Source: Pleurodeles waltl | Lineage: Eukaryota; Chordata; Amphibia; Caudata; Salamandridae | Direction of reading: 5' to 3' | DNA: 64,000 nt | Assembly (NCBI RefSeq): GCF_031143425.1 | Contig: NC_090448.1 | Coordinates: forward strand, 531,544,313-531,608,312 | Shown: piece by piece, positions 33,641 to 44,829 of the stretch | How the letters are laid out: every line of letters begins with the position of its first letter | Position numbering within the stretch: the stretch's first letter is position 1 | Position numbers and translations under genes: made by a program | The notes under the pieces: generated by a model | Database searches by the model: none | What the model saw: the letters and a program-made list of their open reading frames with translations, nothing else | What the model was told of the DNA's origin: nothing

Positions 33641-33889
33641 TGCATTGTATTGAATGGCAGGTTTGGAGGGTCACAAAAAGGAGAACGTATAAAGAGTGAT
33701 GACAAATTTTTGTTCCAATGTAAATAATTTATTGATCGTACCATACTAATTTTAGGAATTGTGATGTGTTATAAGGTTATGTTACCCTGCTGGGATTTCA
33801 TGAATCATGTTTGAGAGAAAACTGTTTTCTCATGATTTTGTCATAGAAGTTGTGTAAAGTGCTCCAGAAGCTAAAATGAAAACATGTTT

Positions 33890-34700
33890 TCTGTAAATTC
33901 ACATGTTCTTTCTCAGCCACACGAGAATGAAGTCAGACATTCTCAGTAAAACCAGCACTTTCAACAGGAACAGCTTGTCAGATGATTTCCCTGTTTTCTA
34001 CTGCAGCCCAGAGTGTTCTAAAGAACAACTACAGAGCTTACAGACAAACGTATGAAATAAGTGTGGCACACCTGAAGCCATCTTGATTGAGTCTAACTGG
34101 TAAAACTTAAATCATTTAATTTAGAAAGGAACAAAATGATGGAGTTAATTTTGTCATTGAAATTATGGTTAGTGCTGTAAAAATAAAAGTTAAGACACAT
34201 TTAAAGTGAGTTCTAAAATATCCTCCTGTTGTACTTCCAACAGGAGAAATCTATCACATAATTCCCTTGAGTGCTACTGCAGCCTCCCAGAGTGTTCTAA
34301 AGAACAACTAGAGCGCTAAAAGTCATACATATGACAAGAGTGTGGCACACCTAAAGCCATCTTGATTGAATCAAACTGGTAAAGCTTAAAACATTGAATT
34401 TAGAAAGGAACAAAACGAGGGGATTCATTTTGTAATAGAAAGTACGGTTAGTAGTGTAGAAAGAAAATTGGCACATGTTATAAGTGAATTCTCAAATATC
34501 TTTCTCTTCTAGATCATTAACATATTCTGTAATGTGGACTGATAAATGCACTTTCAACACTCGCAGCAGGCTGCCAGTTAATTCCCTGGTGATCACCAGC
34601 TTACAGTGTTCTAATGAGCAACTGGAGTGCTAACATTCTGAATTTATGCCAAAAGTGTGGCACATCTGAACGCCATCTTGATGGAATTGAAGTGGAAAAC
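33890..34700 (+). repeat. Tandem repeat, 3 units of about 280-316 bp
   Basis: 'CAGAGTGTTCTAAAGAACAACT' is at about 34009 and 34289, and a diverged 'ACAGTGTTCTAATGAGCAACT' at about 34605. Each is followed by 'AGTGTGGCACACCTGAAGCCATCTTGATTG' and 'TTTAGAAAGGAACAAAA'. Units are roughly 80% similar. Non-coding. Confidence 0.75.
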
Positions 34701-34804
34701 TAAAAGCATTTTCTACTGAGGATACCGCAGTAAATAAGGAAATTAAAGAGCCAAGTCCTGCATACAACCCCCCACACACCATGCATTGTGGTGGGCATCT
34801 TTCT

Positions 34805-35290
34805 TCACATTACAAAAACCCTAGAAATTCACCGAAAAAAACAAAGGTATCACGGATGTTATAATTTGGACACAGAATTAAAAAAACCTCAGAAATTCAC
34901 AAAAAAACCAAAGCTTACATGGACTTTATAGTTAGGCTCAGATGTTACATGCACACAAAGTTCAGCTGTTAGAGTTATTTCAAGTAACTATAACTTGTCC
35001 CCTAAGGCAACTATACCTCGCGTACTTGCCATGCACTGCTAATTACCCGAAATATTACATCACTCATGAAATCTTCTTTGACATCATTGATAATATCACT
35101 GTAACATTTGCAGTAAAATCACTGATGAGAAAACTATGCATGGCGAGGGTGCGAGTTATAGCTACCTTAGGGAACGCTTTATAGTTACTTGGAATAAATC
35201 TAACTATAACAGCTGAATTTCTAAGGTTATATGCGTGTAAAATCTGAACCTAACTATAACGTCCCTGTAACCTTTGTTTTTTTAGTGAAT
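34805..35290. mobile_element. AACTATAAC family, full copy with long inverted arms
   Basis: The left arm (34805-35000) carries 'GAAATTCACNGAAAAAAACAAAGGT', 'TTATAGTTAGGCTCAGAT' and 'CAGCTGTTAGAGTTATTTCAAGTAACTATAACTTG'. The right arm (35150-35290) carries the same blocks inverted ('TTATAGTTACTTGGAATAAATCTAACTATAACAGCTGAATTTC', 'CCTAACTATAACGTCCCTGTAACCTTTGTTTTTTTAGTGAAT'). The loop holds 'GACATCATTGATAATATCACTGTAACATTTGCAG'. This is a fold-back, non-autonomous element of about 485 bp. Superfamily unknown. Confidence 0.7.
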
Positions 35291-35770
35291 ATAAATGTAA
35301 AAAACTACTGCTGGTCACCAATAGGTAGTTCTAGTTGGGACGTAGCTTCCAAAGGAAAAGCATTTTTTGTTTTGCCAATAACTTGGACGCTGCTGGACGA
35401 ACCCTCATGAAATTTCCAAAACTAATTTGCCACTCAGTTCCTCTGCTGTTTTGGGGTGATTTGTCAAGGGTGGGTGAGAAAAAGGTGGGGTCCCAAGACA
35501 CGTTTCCCCCATACAATTTCCCATAGGGATTTTAGATACAACTACAGCCCAAATCGCTGGACAGAATTACACTAAATTTGGCAGTAAGCTAGCTCTTGGT
35601 TGAGAAAAAGCCCTTTATTGTGATTTGGTGTAAATCCAATCAGCAGTATTTGATTAATTAAAGAAAAAACAAAGTTGTATATCTAGGGACACGGATCCTC
35701 TGCGGATCGGATAACTTATGCTGAGATTTGATTGGATGCCAACACTTGAACCAGGAACTGTTGTGGCAGC
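35290..35770 (+). repeat. Dispersed ~500-bp repeat family, copy 3
   Basis: Follows the fold-back element without a gap and is collinear with copies 1 and 2 (see 21850). Confidence 0.7.
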
Positions 35771-35774
35771 AAAC

Positions 35775-36375
35775 TGGACCATGGAGGATAGGAGGGAGGG
35801 AATAGGGGCAAGGAACTCGGACAGGGAGGGTGGAGGTGGCAGGGACAGGCGGCAGCCATCTGACCATGCTAGGCAGGTGGGAGGGGTAGTGGCAGCTCAA
35901 GAGAACACTCAGAGTAAATAGGAGGTGCAGTGGAAGGTCCATGGAACATGGTGAGCACAAATGAGGGAGTGGGGCATGCACATAGACATTGGAGGGCAGG
36001 GGGAAGAAGGGTAGGGGCAGCAAGCTAAGTACAGAGGCTAAGCAGGAGGGCAATGATGGGACATAGAATTGGGCAACAGAAGGCAGGAAGAGTCTGCAGG
36101 GATATTAAGCTAAATGGAAAGCAATGCAGCCCACTCGACCATGCAGGGCAGGAGGGAGGGGGCTGGGGCATGAACTCAGACAACAGAGGGTAGGAAGGAG
36201 GTGGATGGGGCAACAAGTTAACTGTTCAGGGCAGGTGGGAAGGGCAGTGGCCTAACAGCGGCCAATCCATACTGCAAATGAGGAAGCAGGGTCATGGACT
36301 TGGACAATGGATGGCAAGGAGGAGGGGGCCAGAAACTGCAATCTTGGGGGAGGCAGCACAATGGCAGGTTAGTCC
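35775..36375 (+). repeat. Purine-rich minisatellite
   Basis: Degenerate repeated units of about 70-95 bp with 'GGAGGGNGGGGGCAGGGGCAAGNAACTNGGACANNGGAGGGNAGG' and 'AANTCCATGNNACATG' cores. They end at the AACTATAAC family fragment (36415 onward). Open minus-strand frames here are proline-rich artefacts of the repeat. Confidence 0.6.
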
Positions 36376-36414
36376 CTGCGTCCAACCCACCCCGTCCGTG
36401 CATTGCAATGGGCA

Positions 36415-36720
36415 TCTTACTTAACATTAAAAAACTCTGGAAATTCACTAAAAAAACAAAGGTTACAGGGAGGTTATAGTTAGGTTCATATTTTACACGC
36501 ACAAAACCATTGAAATTCTGCTGTTAGAGTTGTTTAAAGTAACTATAACTCATGCCCTAAGATAACTATAAATCCCACCTTCGCCTTGCAGTAATTACCC
36601 CAGATATTACATCACTCATGACATCTTCTATGACATCATTGATGATCACTGTAACATTTGCAGAGAAATTATTGATGAGAAAATGGCGAGGGAGTGAGCT
36701 ATGATTGCCTTAGGGCATGT
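36415..36720. repeat. AACTATAAC family, partial copy
   Basis: Contains the left arm and loop blocks ('GAAATTCACTAAAAAAACAAAGGTTACAGGGA', 'TAACTATAACTCATGCCCTAAG', 'GACATCTTCTATGACATCATTGATGATCACTGTAACATTTGCAG'). The right arm is lost after 'GCCTTAGGGCATGTAG'. Confidence 0.65.
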
Positions 36721-38340
36721 AGCAGTGATGATAGATGTGACCCATTCTGGGGCCACACAGTGTTGTTGTGATCATTGATTATTAGAAGTTGGGAGATGTC
36801 AAATTGTAGCTTCTTTGGGAACGATTTAGGAAATTGTTTTTCCGTTCAATCTACCACTAATGCATAGTCTTGAAAACGCAGTACAACAAAGACAAGCCTG
36901 TGAGATTCTAATTACTACAAGTCACTTATGAAGTCATTTTAACTTGTTCCAAATCAGGGGAAGATTGTGCCCCTTCCTCGTTTAAGTCCTATGATTATGG
37001 CTTTGAAACCATATGTTGATGGGGCATATCAGAATGCTGTTAACTTTACCAAGAAGTAGCGGTGGAAAATATATAATTGCACGGTGTAGTCCAATATGTA
37101 ACCAGAACCCTTATCCAACCTCTATTGGGAACACTACGAATTTTTAAGCATGAAGGGTATTTGTCCCTAAGATTAATGTTTAGATTGTTTGGAGCTGTCA
37201 CGTAGGGCAGCATCAAACCAGCATAATTTAAGTACGGCTACTTTGTGCTAGACCTATGACTTAGGATATTATATACTCCGGGTACCAGTTCTCCAGGGCA
37301 CCTACTTGATTTAGATGTAGGTATTCTGTTGTGGATCTACCCTTTGTGACCTTACATACCCCATGTATATTCAGATGTTGTAAACTCAACATGCCTAGGC
37401 ATGGGGACTTGAGGGCACCCAGTCTACCACCCTCCTGTTGTGTGTGACTATATCTATTAGATTGTCTTGATAGAGGAGCAGCCAGCAACCATGTGATCCA
37501 CAAGTATACCTTGTCTAGGAGGGTAAGAATAACTTACTGTGGGATGCTCCTCCTTTGTTTTGAGCATTGATACATGCTCACTTTATCCTACGTTGTGCAT
37601 GAATATGGCTTGCAGTTTCACCATACAGCCTGAACACTTGTTTTTATGGTAATAGGTGTGCTCACAAATATGTGTGGTGTTGATCTTAACTTACTTTTGT
37701 TTGTTTTGTTCAATTAGGTCTACTGATTCAGAAGAACATGACTTCAGTGTAAGATTTTAGTGATTTCTTACACAACAAATAATAATAGAGTACTTTTACT
37801 CTCTGACTGATGGTTAGGCATGAAAATAGATCCTGATGAATCGCCACTAGATGGGTGAGACTTCCTTAGGCAAGAAACACGTAGACTATAATCAATAGTT
37901 CTGTAGAGTAGGGATTACCCACACACAGTCCCTCAACAACTACACTCTAATTGGAGCAGTAAACACACATTCATTTTTTGGTAGGGAATCAGATCATTAG
38001 ACTCTGAGCCTTCCTGTTTTCTGCTTTTAACCTTGACATAGGTGTCAGGTTGCATTAGTGTTAGTTAGCATGGACACCCATAGCCAATTTTAACTGTTTT
38101 TGTTCTAGCCCCTCTCACATCTATTCACTACCGGCATTTTTTCTTTAAAACTATCTCTAGTAAAGAGCTCTCTAGTGGGGCCCCCCAGGCATTGCAGTGC
38201 TGGCCTGACGAGGAGCATGGCCCAATGATGAAGCATGTCACCTATTGGTGAGTGAGGGCCATTGTTCCTGCAAGGCTAAAGCGTGAGGGGACCAAGAAGA
38301 TCTTTATCCTATTTGGTAGATTAGTGTGTATATATAAATA
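36721..38340. other. No recognisable feature
   Basis: About 1.6 kb of AT-leaning sequence with no supported gene, RNA or repeat. Open frames are short and unsupported. Confidence 0.3.
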
Positions 38341-38356
38341 CATATATTCCCTGATT

Positions 38357-39465
38357 GACTCCTAACCTCTAAACACACCTACCCCTAAACACTAAAAACA
38401 CCCTTACCAATGAATTTGCCCTTACCCACCCTAACCCCTTGAACACCCTTACGACCTAAATACGCTTACCCACCCCTAAACCCTATAAATACCCTTACCA
38501 CTCAAATACTCTTATCCATCCTAAACCCTAAAAGACACTTATCACCCAAATACACTTACCCACCCCTAAAACCTAAACATACCCTACCACTCAAATGCCT
38601 TACCCACCCTAAACCCTAAAACACCCTTACCACCCAAATACCCTTACCCACCCAAAATCCTAAAACACTCATACCACTCAAATACGCTTACCCACCCTTA
38701 AATCCCAAAAAAACCTTACCACCCAAGTACCTTTTCCCACCCTAAACCCTAAACCACCCTTCAAACACAAATACCCTAACCCACCCCTAAAACCTAATAT
38801 TACCCTTACCACTCAAATGCCCTTACCTACCCAAAGCCTAAAACACTCTTTCCGCCCAAATACCCTTACCCACCCATAACCTACAAAATACTCTTACCAC
38901 TACTTAAACCCTAAAACACCCTAAACACCCTCACCACTCCTTAAACCCTAAAACACCCCTACCACTCAAACACCCTTACTCACTCTAAATCCTAAAACAC
39001 CCTGACCACTCAAATATCCTTACCTACTCCTATTACTTAAACCCTCTTTCCACCCAAATGGTCTTACCCATCTCAAACCCTAAAAATACAATTACCACCC
39101 CAATGCTCTTGCCCACCTTAAACCCTTAAGGTATCCTTATCACAAAAATACCCTTACCCACCCTAAACCCTAAAAATACCATCATCACCCAAATGCCCTT
39201 ATGCACCTTTAATCCCTAAAATACCCTTACCAACCAAATATCCTTATCCAACCCAAAAATATCCCTACCACCCAAATCCCTTTAACCTAAACTCTAAAAA
39301 CACTTATATCACCCAAATGCCCTTACTCACTCTAAACGCTAAAAATACCTATACCACCCAAATGTCCATACCACCCTAAATCCTAATAAACACTTATACC
39401 ACGAAAATACCCTTACCCACCCTCAATCCTAAAACTTCCTATACCACCCAAATACCCTTACCTGC
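38357..39465 (+). repeat. Minisatellite with CCCTAAA runs (telomere-like motif)
   Basis: About 1.1 kb of degenerate units of roughly 44-46 bp: 'CCCTTACCACCCAAATACCC', then 'TTACCCACCCTAAACCCTAA' and 'AACA'. There are about 24 units. Each unit contains one or two CCCTAAA blocks, similar to but not the same as the vertebrate telomere repeat (CCCTAA). One strand is almost free of G. Non-coding. Confidence 0.85.
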
Positions 39466-39690
39466 CCATAAGGTAATAGTTACCTTATGGCATGAGATAT
39501 AGTTACTTGAAATAAATCTAACTATAATTGCTGAGTTTCTTTATTTTGTAGGTTTGAAATGTGCACCTAACTATAATGTTAATGTAATCTTTGTTTTTTT
39601 AAGTGAATTTCTATGTTTATTTCAAATTCTATTTCCTAACTATAACATTTCTGTAACCTTTAGTTTTTTTCAGTGAATTTCTATTGTGTT
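39466..39690 (-). repeat. AACTATAAC family, partial copy (inverted)
   Basis: 'AAGGTAATAGTTACCTTATGGCATGAGATATAGTTACTTGAAATAAATCTAACTATAATTGCTGAGTTTC' and two 'CTAACTATAA..TT..TGTAA.CTTT.GTTTTTTT..AGTGAATTTCTAT' blocks match the right arm at 35150-35290. Confidence 0.6.
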
Positions 39691-41343
39691 TTTGACATTA
39701 AGTAATCCAGCCACCACGTGCATGGCCTTTGGCCGTGCACACCGGGGCTGCCCGCAGAGAGTGGCCTGTGGCCAGGCCTTGTAGGCAAATCCTTATAGGC
39801 ACTCAGCCCACTCCACTCAAGAAGTGCTTCTTTGTTTGGTGGTGATGTGATCATATTACTGTACATCAAGAACCCATCTCCACAATCGTCCGGAAACACG
39901 CTTGGGTGCCCTTTTAGTAAGCTGTCCATCATCCTGGGAAAATGGCAGAGACATTGCATACCACTAATGTATATGGGGCATGGCCAAATGGGTGGGGCTT
40001 CCAGACCATTTTACATACTTGTAGTTTTTAAAAGGGAGAACACGATCTCTGGTCTCAGCAGCAGATGACAAGAAAGAACCCATTCATCACAGTCAATCTA
40101 TGAGATATTGCGCTAAAAAAAGCAAGGATGCAAACAACTCCATCAAGGATTACAGATAACGAAAAAATAGGATGGTCATGTGGAGCTCCCGTCTTGCTCT
40201 GTGACTGAGAGCCCCAAGCAGCAAGATGGTGGGCGATCGCCTGGTGGACGCTCTGGCTTAACTTAATTTTCAACTCTCCCCATACGATGGAGATGGCGTG
40301 TGGTGAGGTGCAGGCGAGGAAGGGCTTGAAGACAGCAGCCTGCTTGAAGACAGGACGGCAGCTGAATGCACTTGCATGCGGCAAGGTGTAGGCGAAGAGT
40401 GTCTCAAAGACTGCGTCCGGCATGCCGTCATTGGTGAGGACAGCCGAACGTGCAGGCAGACGCACTAGCATTGAGGGGACAGGCCCTTATGTTGTGACAG
40501 GCACCAGCCAGCAGGTGGTAGGCCTGCTTGGTAGTGCCATACCATTCCGGTGGGGGTAGCGGCATGAGGGCAGATCAGGCAAATGAAAGGGGAATCCCCG
40601 ATGCTGATGGCTGTTGCTTTTCTTCTCTTTCTCTTGCCTGAATGAACTGATTTACCTCCTGGGAGGGCTAGAAGTGGATAACACCAACACAGTGATCTGC
40701 AATTGGAGGCTTTTCCATTATGAGGACAAGCAGCTCTGGAAGTAATACGAGGGAAAGGTAGAAGACAATATAAAACAACATTATAAATAATGCTCTCACC
40801 CCTTTCAAAATTAAAGAAAGATATACACTTCGTCCCCCCCGAAGTTGCAACCAGTCATACGGTCCCATATAATCTTACTATATAGATAACAGCAGTGGCA
40901 CTCTGTGTATAACTCTACATATGTGTACGCTAGGCTCAATGAAGTCACCAGAGACAGAGCAATAGTGGGGAGGGAAGGAGGAGTAGAGGAGAGAGAGGAG
41001 GAGGAGAGGGAAGGACAAAGGAAGGAATGAGGACAACCCCATAAGGAGGAGGGTGTTAACTCTCAAACATACAAAGCTGTAGTATCTGGATTGTCTGGAG
41101 CAAATAAGTATCTTTTACTTGGGTAAAGGGGAGAGGAACAGACTCTAGTCAACCGCTAAATGAACTAGAAAGTTTGAATAACCCACTACAGCAGCATTAG
41201 GCAGCATAGTGGGGGCAATTGTGGAGCTAAGGGCTCAACGAAAGCGGTTTGTGCTATCATGGATGCGTCTTGCTGCCCCCTCTACTCCCTTTCAGTGACT
41301 TTTTTGATAGTAGCATCTTCTGCAAGTTTTGTAAGTTCTGTTA
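39691..41343. other. Unassigned; may include the 5' UTR of LINE C
   Basis: No gene is supported. 40780-41060 is AG-rich on the plus strand ('GAGGAGTAGAGGAGAGAGAGGAGGAGGAGAG'). A 138-codon minus-strand frame at 40055-40471 is unrecognised and probably chance. The stretch just before 41344 is a plausible LINE 5' UTR, by position only. Confidence 0.3.
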
Positions 41344-42780
41344 ATGTGCACCAACTCGCTTCGCCCCATAATGAAGCGCATGGTGCGGGATGCGTCGTCT
41401 AAGAAACAGACAGCTGGAAAATTCTCTAAAGGATCCCAATCTAAATCTGTGACTCCTGCTGTAAGAAGGCAAAGGCATGGCTTGGCTCTGCAGGATCTAG
41501 GCGGGTCCTCAAGAGATTCAAGAGACTCCACAGGGCTACAGGATTTGTTAGCTACCCCTCCAGTACTTCCAGCCCTCTCAGCACTTGTCGCGTCTAGCCC
41601 GTTAGAGGATCAAGATCAAGAATTAGCAATATCGCCATCAACACAGATCATTGACTTTCTATCTCAACCCTCCATTCCCGTGGTGAGTGACCAGACCCGT
41701 GACTCTCAGACAACCTTGGCCTGTCCGGTAGCACCTATTATTCTCCCCCTTTCCATACCACTTAATGTCCAGCAGCTCAAAGATAAACCTGCATGTCCTC
41801 TGTTTTCTACTTTTAGCGGCATTGCTAAGGGGGCATCAATGGAAACAGAAAAGGAGAAACTGAAAGAGAAAGCACAAGCAAGAGAAGCCTCTCTGACTAA
41901 AGAAATACTACCTGGCAGTAAATCACCTCCCATTACGACATCAAATTTAATATCAGAAGACTCCTGTCATATAACTCCAGACTCAATATCTTCTATTGAA
42001 AACAACCTCCCACAGACTCTCTGCTCCTCTCCACACATTCACGCTCCGGCACATACTATGGATGGGGTAACTGTTGTCTCTTCAATGAAGGGTGTAATGG
42101 GTCAGATTTTGGAGGAGCTCCGGGCAACAAAATTACCTCAGGAGGAGGTGCGTAAGGGAACCAAGGATCAACTTAGTCAGTTATATTCCCACCTAATCCA
42201 TCTCTCTACACAGGTATCCCAAGCTAAGCAGAGGGTTTTTGATCTGGAAGATGGTAAAAGGCAACAGGAGTCTGTAATTTCCCAGATCCAGTCAGACCTT
42301 GAAAAATTACAATTCAAGCTTGATGAGATGGAAAACACATTTCGGCGCTCGAATCTGATGTTCATTGGGGTTCCAATCATCCTCATCTGTGCCCAAGGTA
42401 GTCACAGACCTCATCCATAAATGTATTTTATCAGAAAAATCCATGATCTCTTGATTATGAGGGTGCCAAGGGTTCCTCTTAAGTGGGCCTCAAACTCAAA
42501 ATACCCTCGCACCACACTGGTCAATTTCAGAGACTACAGGATAAAGGAACAAATTCTGTCTCAGGCTATAAGAACAAGAAATTTTAATTCTGGTCATAAT
42601 TTCAGCTTACATGTGTTTTCAATCGCAACTGTGCATCGGTGGCGTGCATTTGTGGGTCTCATAGATGATTTCAAGAGATTGGGGCCCCCGCTGGCATTGT
42701 GCAATTCACTAAACTCAAGGTGTTGCATAAAGGACATATCTATATCTTTCAGGGTGTAAAGGGTGCAAAGAACTTCCTAG
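41344..42780 (+). pseudogene. LINE C ORF1 protein
   Basis: An ATG at 41344 opens 358 codons to 42420. Residues 1-210 are S/T/P-rich and low complexity. Residues about 240-345 are a heptad-rich coiled coil (ILEELRATKLPQEEVRKGT ... SDLEKLQFKLDEMENTF), ending in RRSNLMFIGVP, the entry to the RRM-like domain of L1 ORF1. The frame then breaks. The C-terminal domain follows in the next frames as YPRTTLVNFRDYRIKEQIL (about 42503-42560), VHRWRAFVGLIDDFKRLG and IYIFQGVKGAKNFLAILKR (to about 42793). Otherwise close to full length for an amphibian L1 ORF1. Confidence 0.8.
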
Positions 42781-42793
42781 CAATATTAAAAAG

Positions 42794-43142
42794 GCAATTA
42801 TATAGTATTGGAAAAATTGTGCTATTAGGGAGAAATGAGCTTAAATGCCTTGTGTTTTTCTCTTTATCATTTTTTGCCCTGCCATCTTGCTGTCTTTTTT
42901 CCAAAATCGAGGCTCTAGGAGTGCCATGTCAGTGCACTCTTATCTTGGGTTTGGGGGGGAGGGATTTTTGGGTGGCGGGTGTTTCACAGTTTGGTGGGGC
43001 CGTGACGTGTGGGGCCTTCGGGAGCAGAGGGGGAAGCCATCCCTCTTCTGATGGGGGCGTTTATTCACTAGGGTGGGGAAAAAGAGCAGATAACAAAAAA
43101 ATTACAGAGAAGTTTTTGGGGGCTTGACTATTACTTTGTTAC
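42794..43142 (+). other. LINE C spacer between ORF1 and ORF2
   Basis: G-rich inter-ORF region ('GGTTTGGGGGGGAGGGATTTTTGGGTGGCGGG'). Nothing coding is supported. Confidence 0.5.
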
Positions 43143-44090
43143 ATGATGATATTGCCTGGTAGAGGGGTTTCTGGTAAGGAGCTAAGGGTTATTTCTTGTA
43201 CTGTAAATGGTGCCAACAATCATGTAAAGTTTGCTGCTCTTCTCAGTTGGCTTAGGGCTTCGCTATCACAGATCTTTCTTTTGCAGGAGACGAAAGTCAA
43301 GGTAATCAGCCATCATGGTGTTATTGAGTTCTTGCCTTATTGTATTAGGGTAAAGTACTACTGTATTGTTGTACTGCTGTGCTATGGTTATTTTCCTCTA
43401 CTTTATTTTCATAGTAATTGTATGCCTTGGACATTTATACTTTCCTAATCTGCTTGATATTTTTTGTGTGGCTCCACCAGACTTTAAGATGTATGAGGTA
43501 CACAAGTCTTCAAGGCTTGTTATCTGCTTTCTGTATATTGTATGAGTTATGAAAATAAAAAAGTACAACACAAAACTCCCTACATTTATTGCACATGCTT
43601 ACTATGCATCAGCTAATGCCACGGTCAGAGAGGTGGCCATAATGGTGTCTCAGGAAATTTCTGGGAAAATGTATCAGATTCATAGAGACCGGTAGGCACG
43701 ATGAGTGGTTATTAGTACACTTATCTCAAATGATTACATCCATTTTGTCAGTTTCTATGGTCCAATATAAGATGATCCAAGTCCCATACAGGGTCTCTAC
43801 AAGGTGTTGAGTACAGTGCCCAGCCTTTTTATTATTGGTGGAGATTTTAATGTTATTCCTGATACCCAGATGGACACTTCTCGCAAGAACAAAATGCAGA
43901 ATAAACCCAGGGTATCCCGGTGACTAGGTAAGATTATATCTGATTTAGCGTTAGTAGATTCATGGAAGGCCGACCATCCTCAAGATTATGAATATACCTG
44001 TTTCTCAAAAAAATGTAATACAGCTCTAGAATCAAATTTATATTAATTTAGTTATTTCTTACAAGAAGTGGCACGTTAAACATGCTAATC
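43143..44090 (+). pseudogene. LINE C ORF2 endonuclease domain, split
   Basis: A frame starting near 43143 reads LRVISCTVNGANNHVKFAAL and IFLLQETKVK (43270-43300), the N-terminal strand and catalytic LQET of LINE endonucleases. It is broken by a non-coding insert (43306-43575), after which AHAYYASANATVREVAIMVS resumes, and then FIIGGDFNVIPDTQMDTSR (about 43830-43885) with the GDFN motif intact. LVDSWKADHPQDYEYTCFS follows, then the domain decays before the SDH block. Confidence 0.75.
43306..43575 (+). mobile_element. Short insert inside LINE C endonuclease, LINE 3'-end-like
   Basis: This piece interrupts the endonuclease and has no coding content. It ends with 'TTGTATGAGTTATGAAAATAAAAAAGTACAACACAAAA', containing AATAAA and an A-rich tail. 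That looks like the 3' end of a severely 5'-truncated LINE. No clean target duplication was found. Confidence 0.45.
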
Positions 44091-44128
44091 CTTTTTCTGG
44101 TCACGCAGCACCCCTGGCAAATGTAGAC

Positions 44129-44680
44129 TTGTCTGGTGAGATGCAGGCTTGTCTACGTTGGAGCTTTGACAAATCCCTTTTAACAGATGAAGGATGGGTT
44201 ACTGATTTTTTAAAAATTAACAAAGATTCTGCTCCCATATTCTCCATTTGGAAAGCTTTTAAGGCTCATATAAGAGGGGAAACAATATCCTACAAAGCTT
44301 TTACGATCAAGACTGCTAAGCAAAAGGTAAAAGAGCTTCAACAGGTGTTTAATCAAGCTCAAAAAGCCCTGCAGACCTCCCATAATCCAGAGGCAGCCAT
44401 AAGATTGAGTGAAGCACAGGCTAAATTAAAGGACTACTTTCTATCTTGCGAGATAGTCAATCAACATAAAAGCTCGCAGAGATGCTATGAAGAAAATGAA
44501 CTTGTAGGCAAATTTCTGTCCGGGTTGGTGAAAAAGATAAAATCCAACAAAGAGACTATTAAAACTATATTTAATGTAGGACAAGGTATTCTCGTCAATC
44601 ACTCTGAAGATATTGAAAGGGTGTTTCTATCTCATTATTCAAATATTTACACTTCCTCTTGTCCAAACAATATACAGTAG
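44129..44680 (+). pseudogene. LINE C ORF2 linker between endonuclease and RT
   Basis: An open frame of 183 codons with DSAPIFSIWKAFKAHIRGE, a Lys/Gln-rich helix (KQKVKELQQVFNQAQKAL) and YEENELVGKFLSGLVKK, followed by FLSHYSNIYTS. This matches the helical linker and the segment just before the RT in L1 ORF2 proteins. It ends in a TAG at 44678-44680. Between about 44780 and 44830 part of the RT fingers (the PGxDGxxxEFYK block) is missing, indicating a deletion. Confidence 0.75.
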
Positions 44681-44829
44681 ATTACCCAATATCTTGATGC
44701 ATTGAACATTCCAATATTAGACGAGACATCAAGGGCACAACTTGTATTTCCTATTTCACTTATTGAAATTAAGGAAGAAAAGATCCTGGCACAAAGATCC
44801 TGGCCATAGTAGCACAAGATTTAATTCAT

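Noticed and set aside
35658..36502. Proline-rich minus-strand frames
   Set aside because: They are translations of the purine-rich minisatellite and lack non-repeat content.
40055..40471. A 138-codon minus-strand open frame
   Set aside because: No recognisable domain, no neighbouring exon, and sits where a LINE 5' UTR may lie; kept as unassigned.
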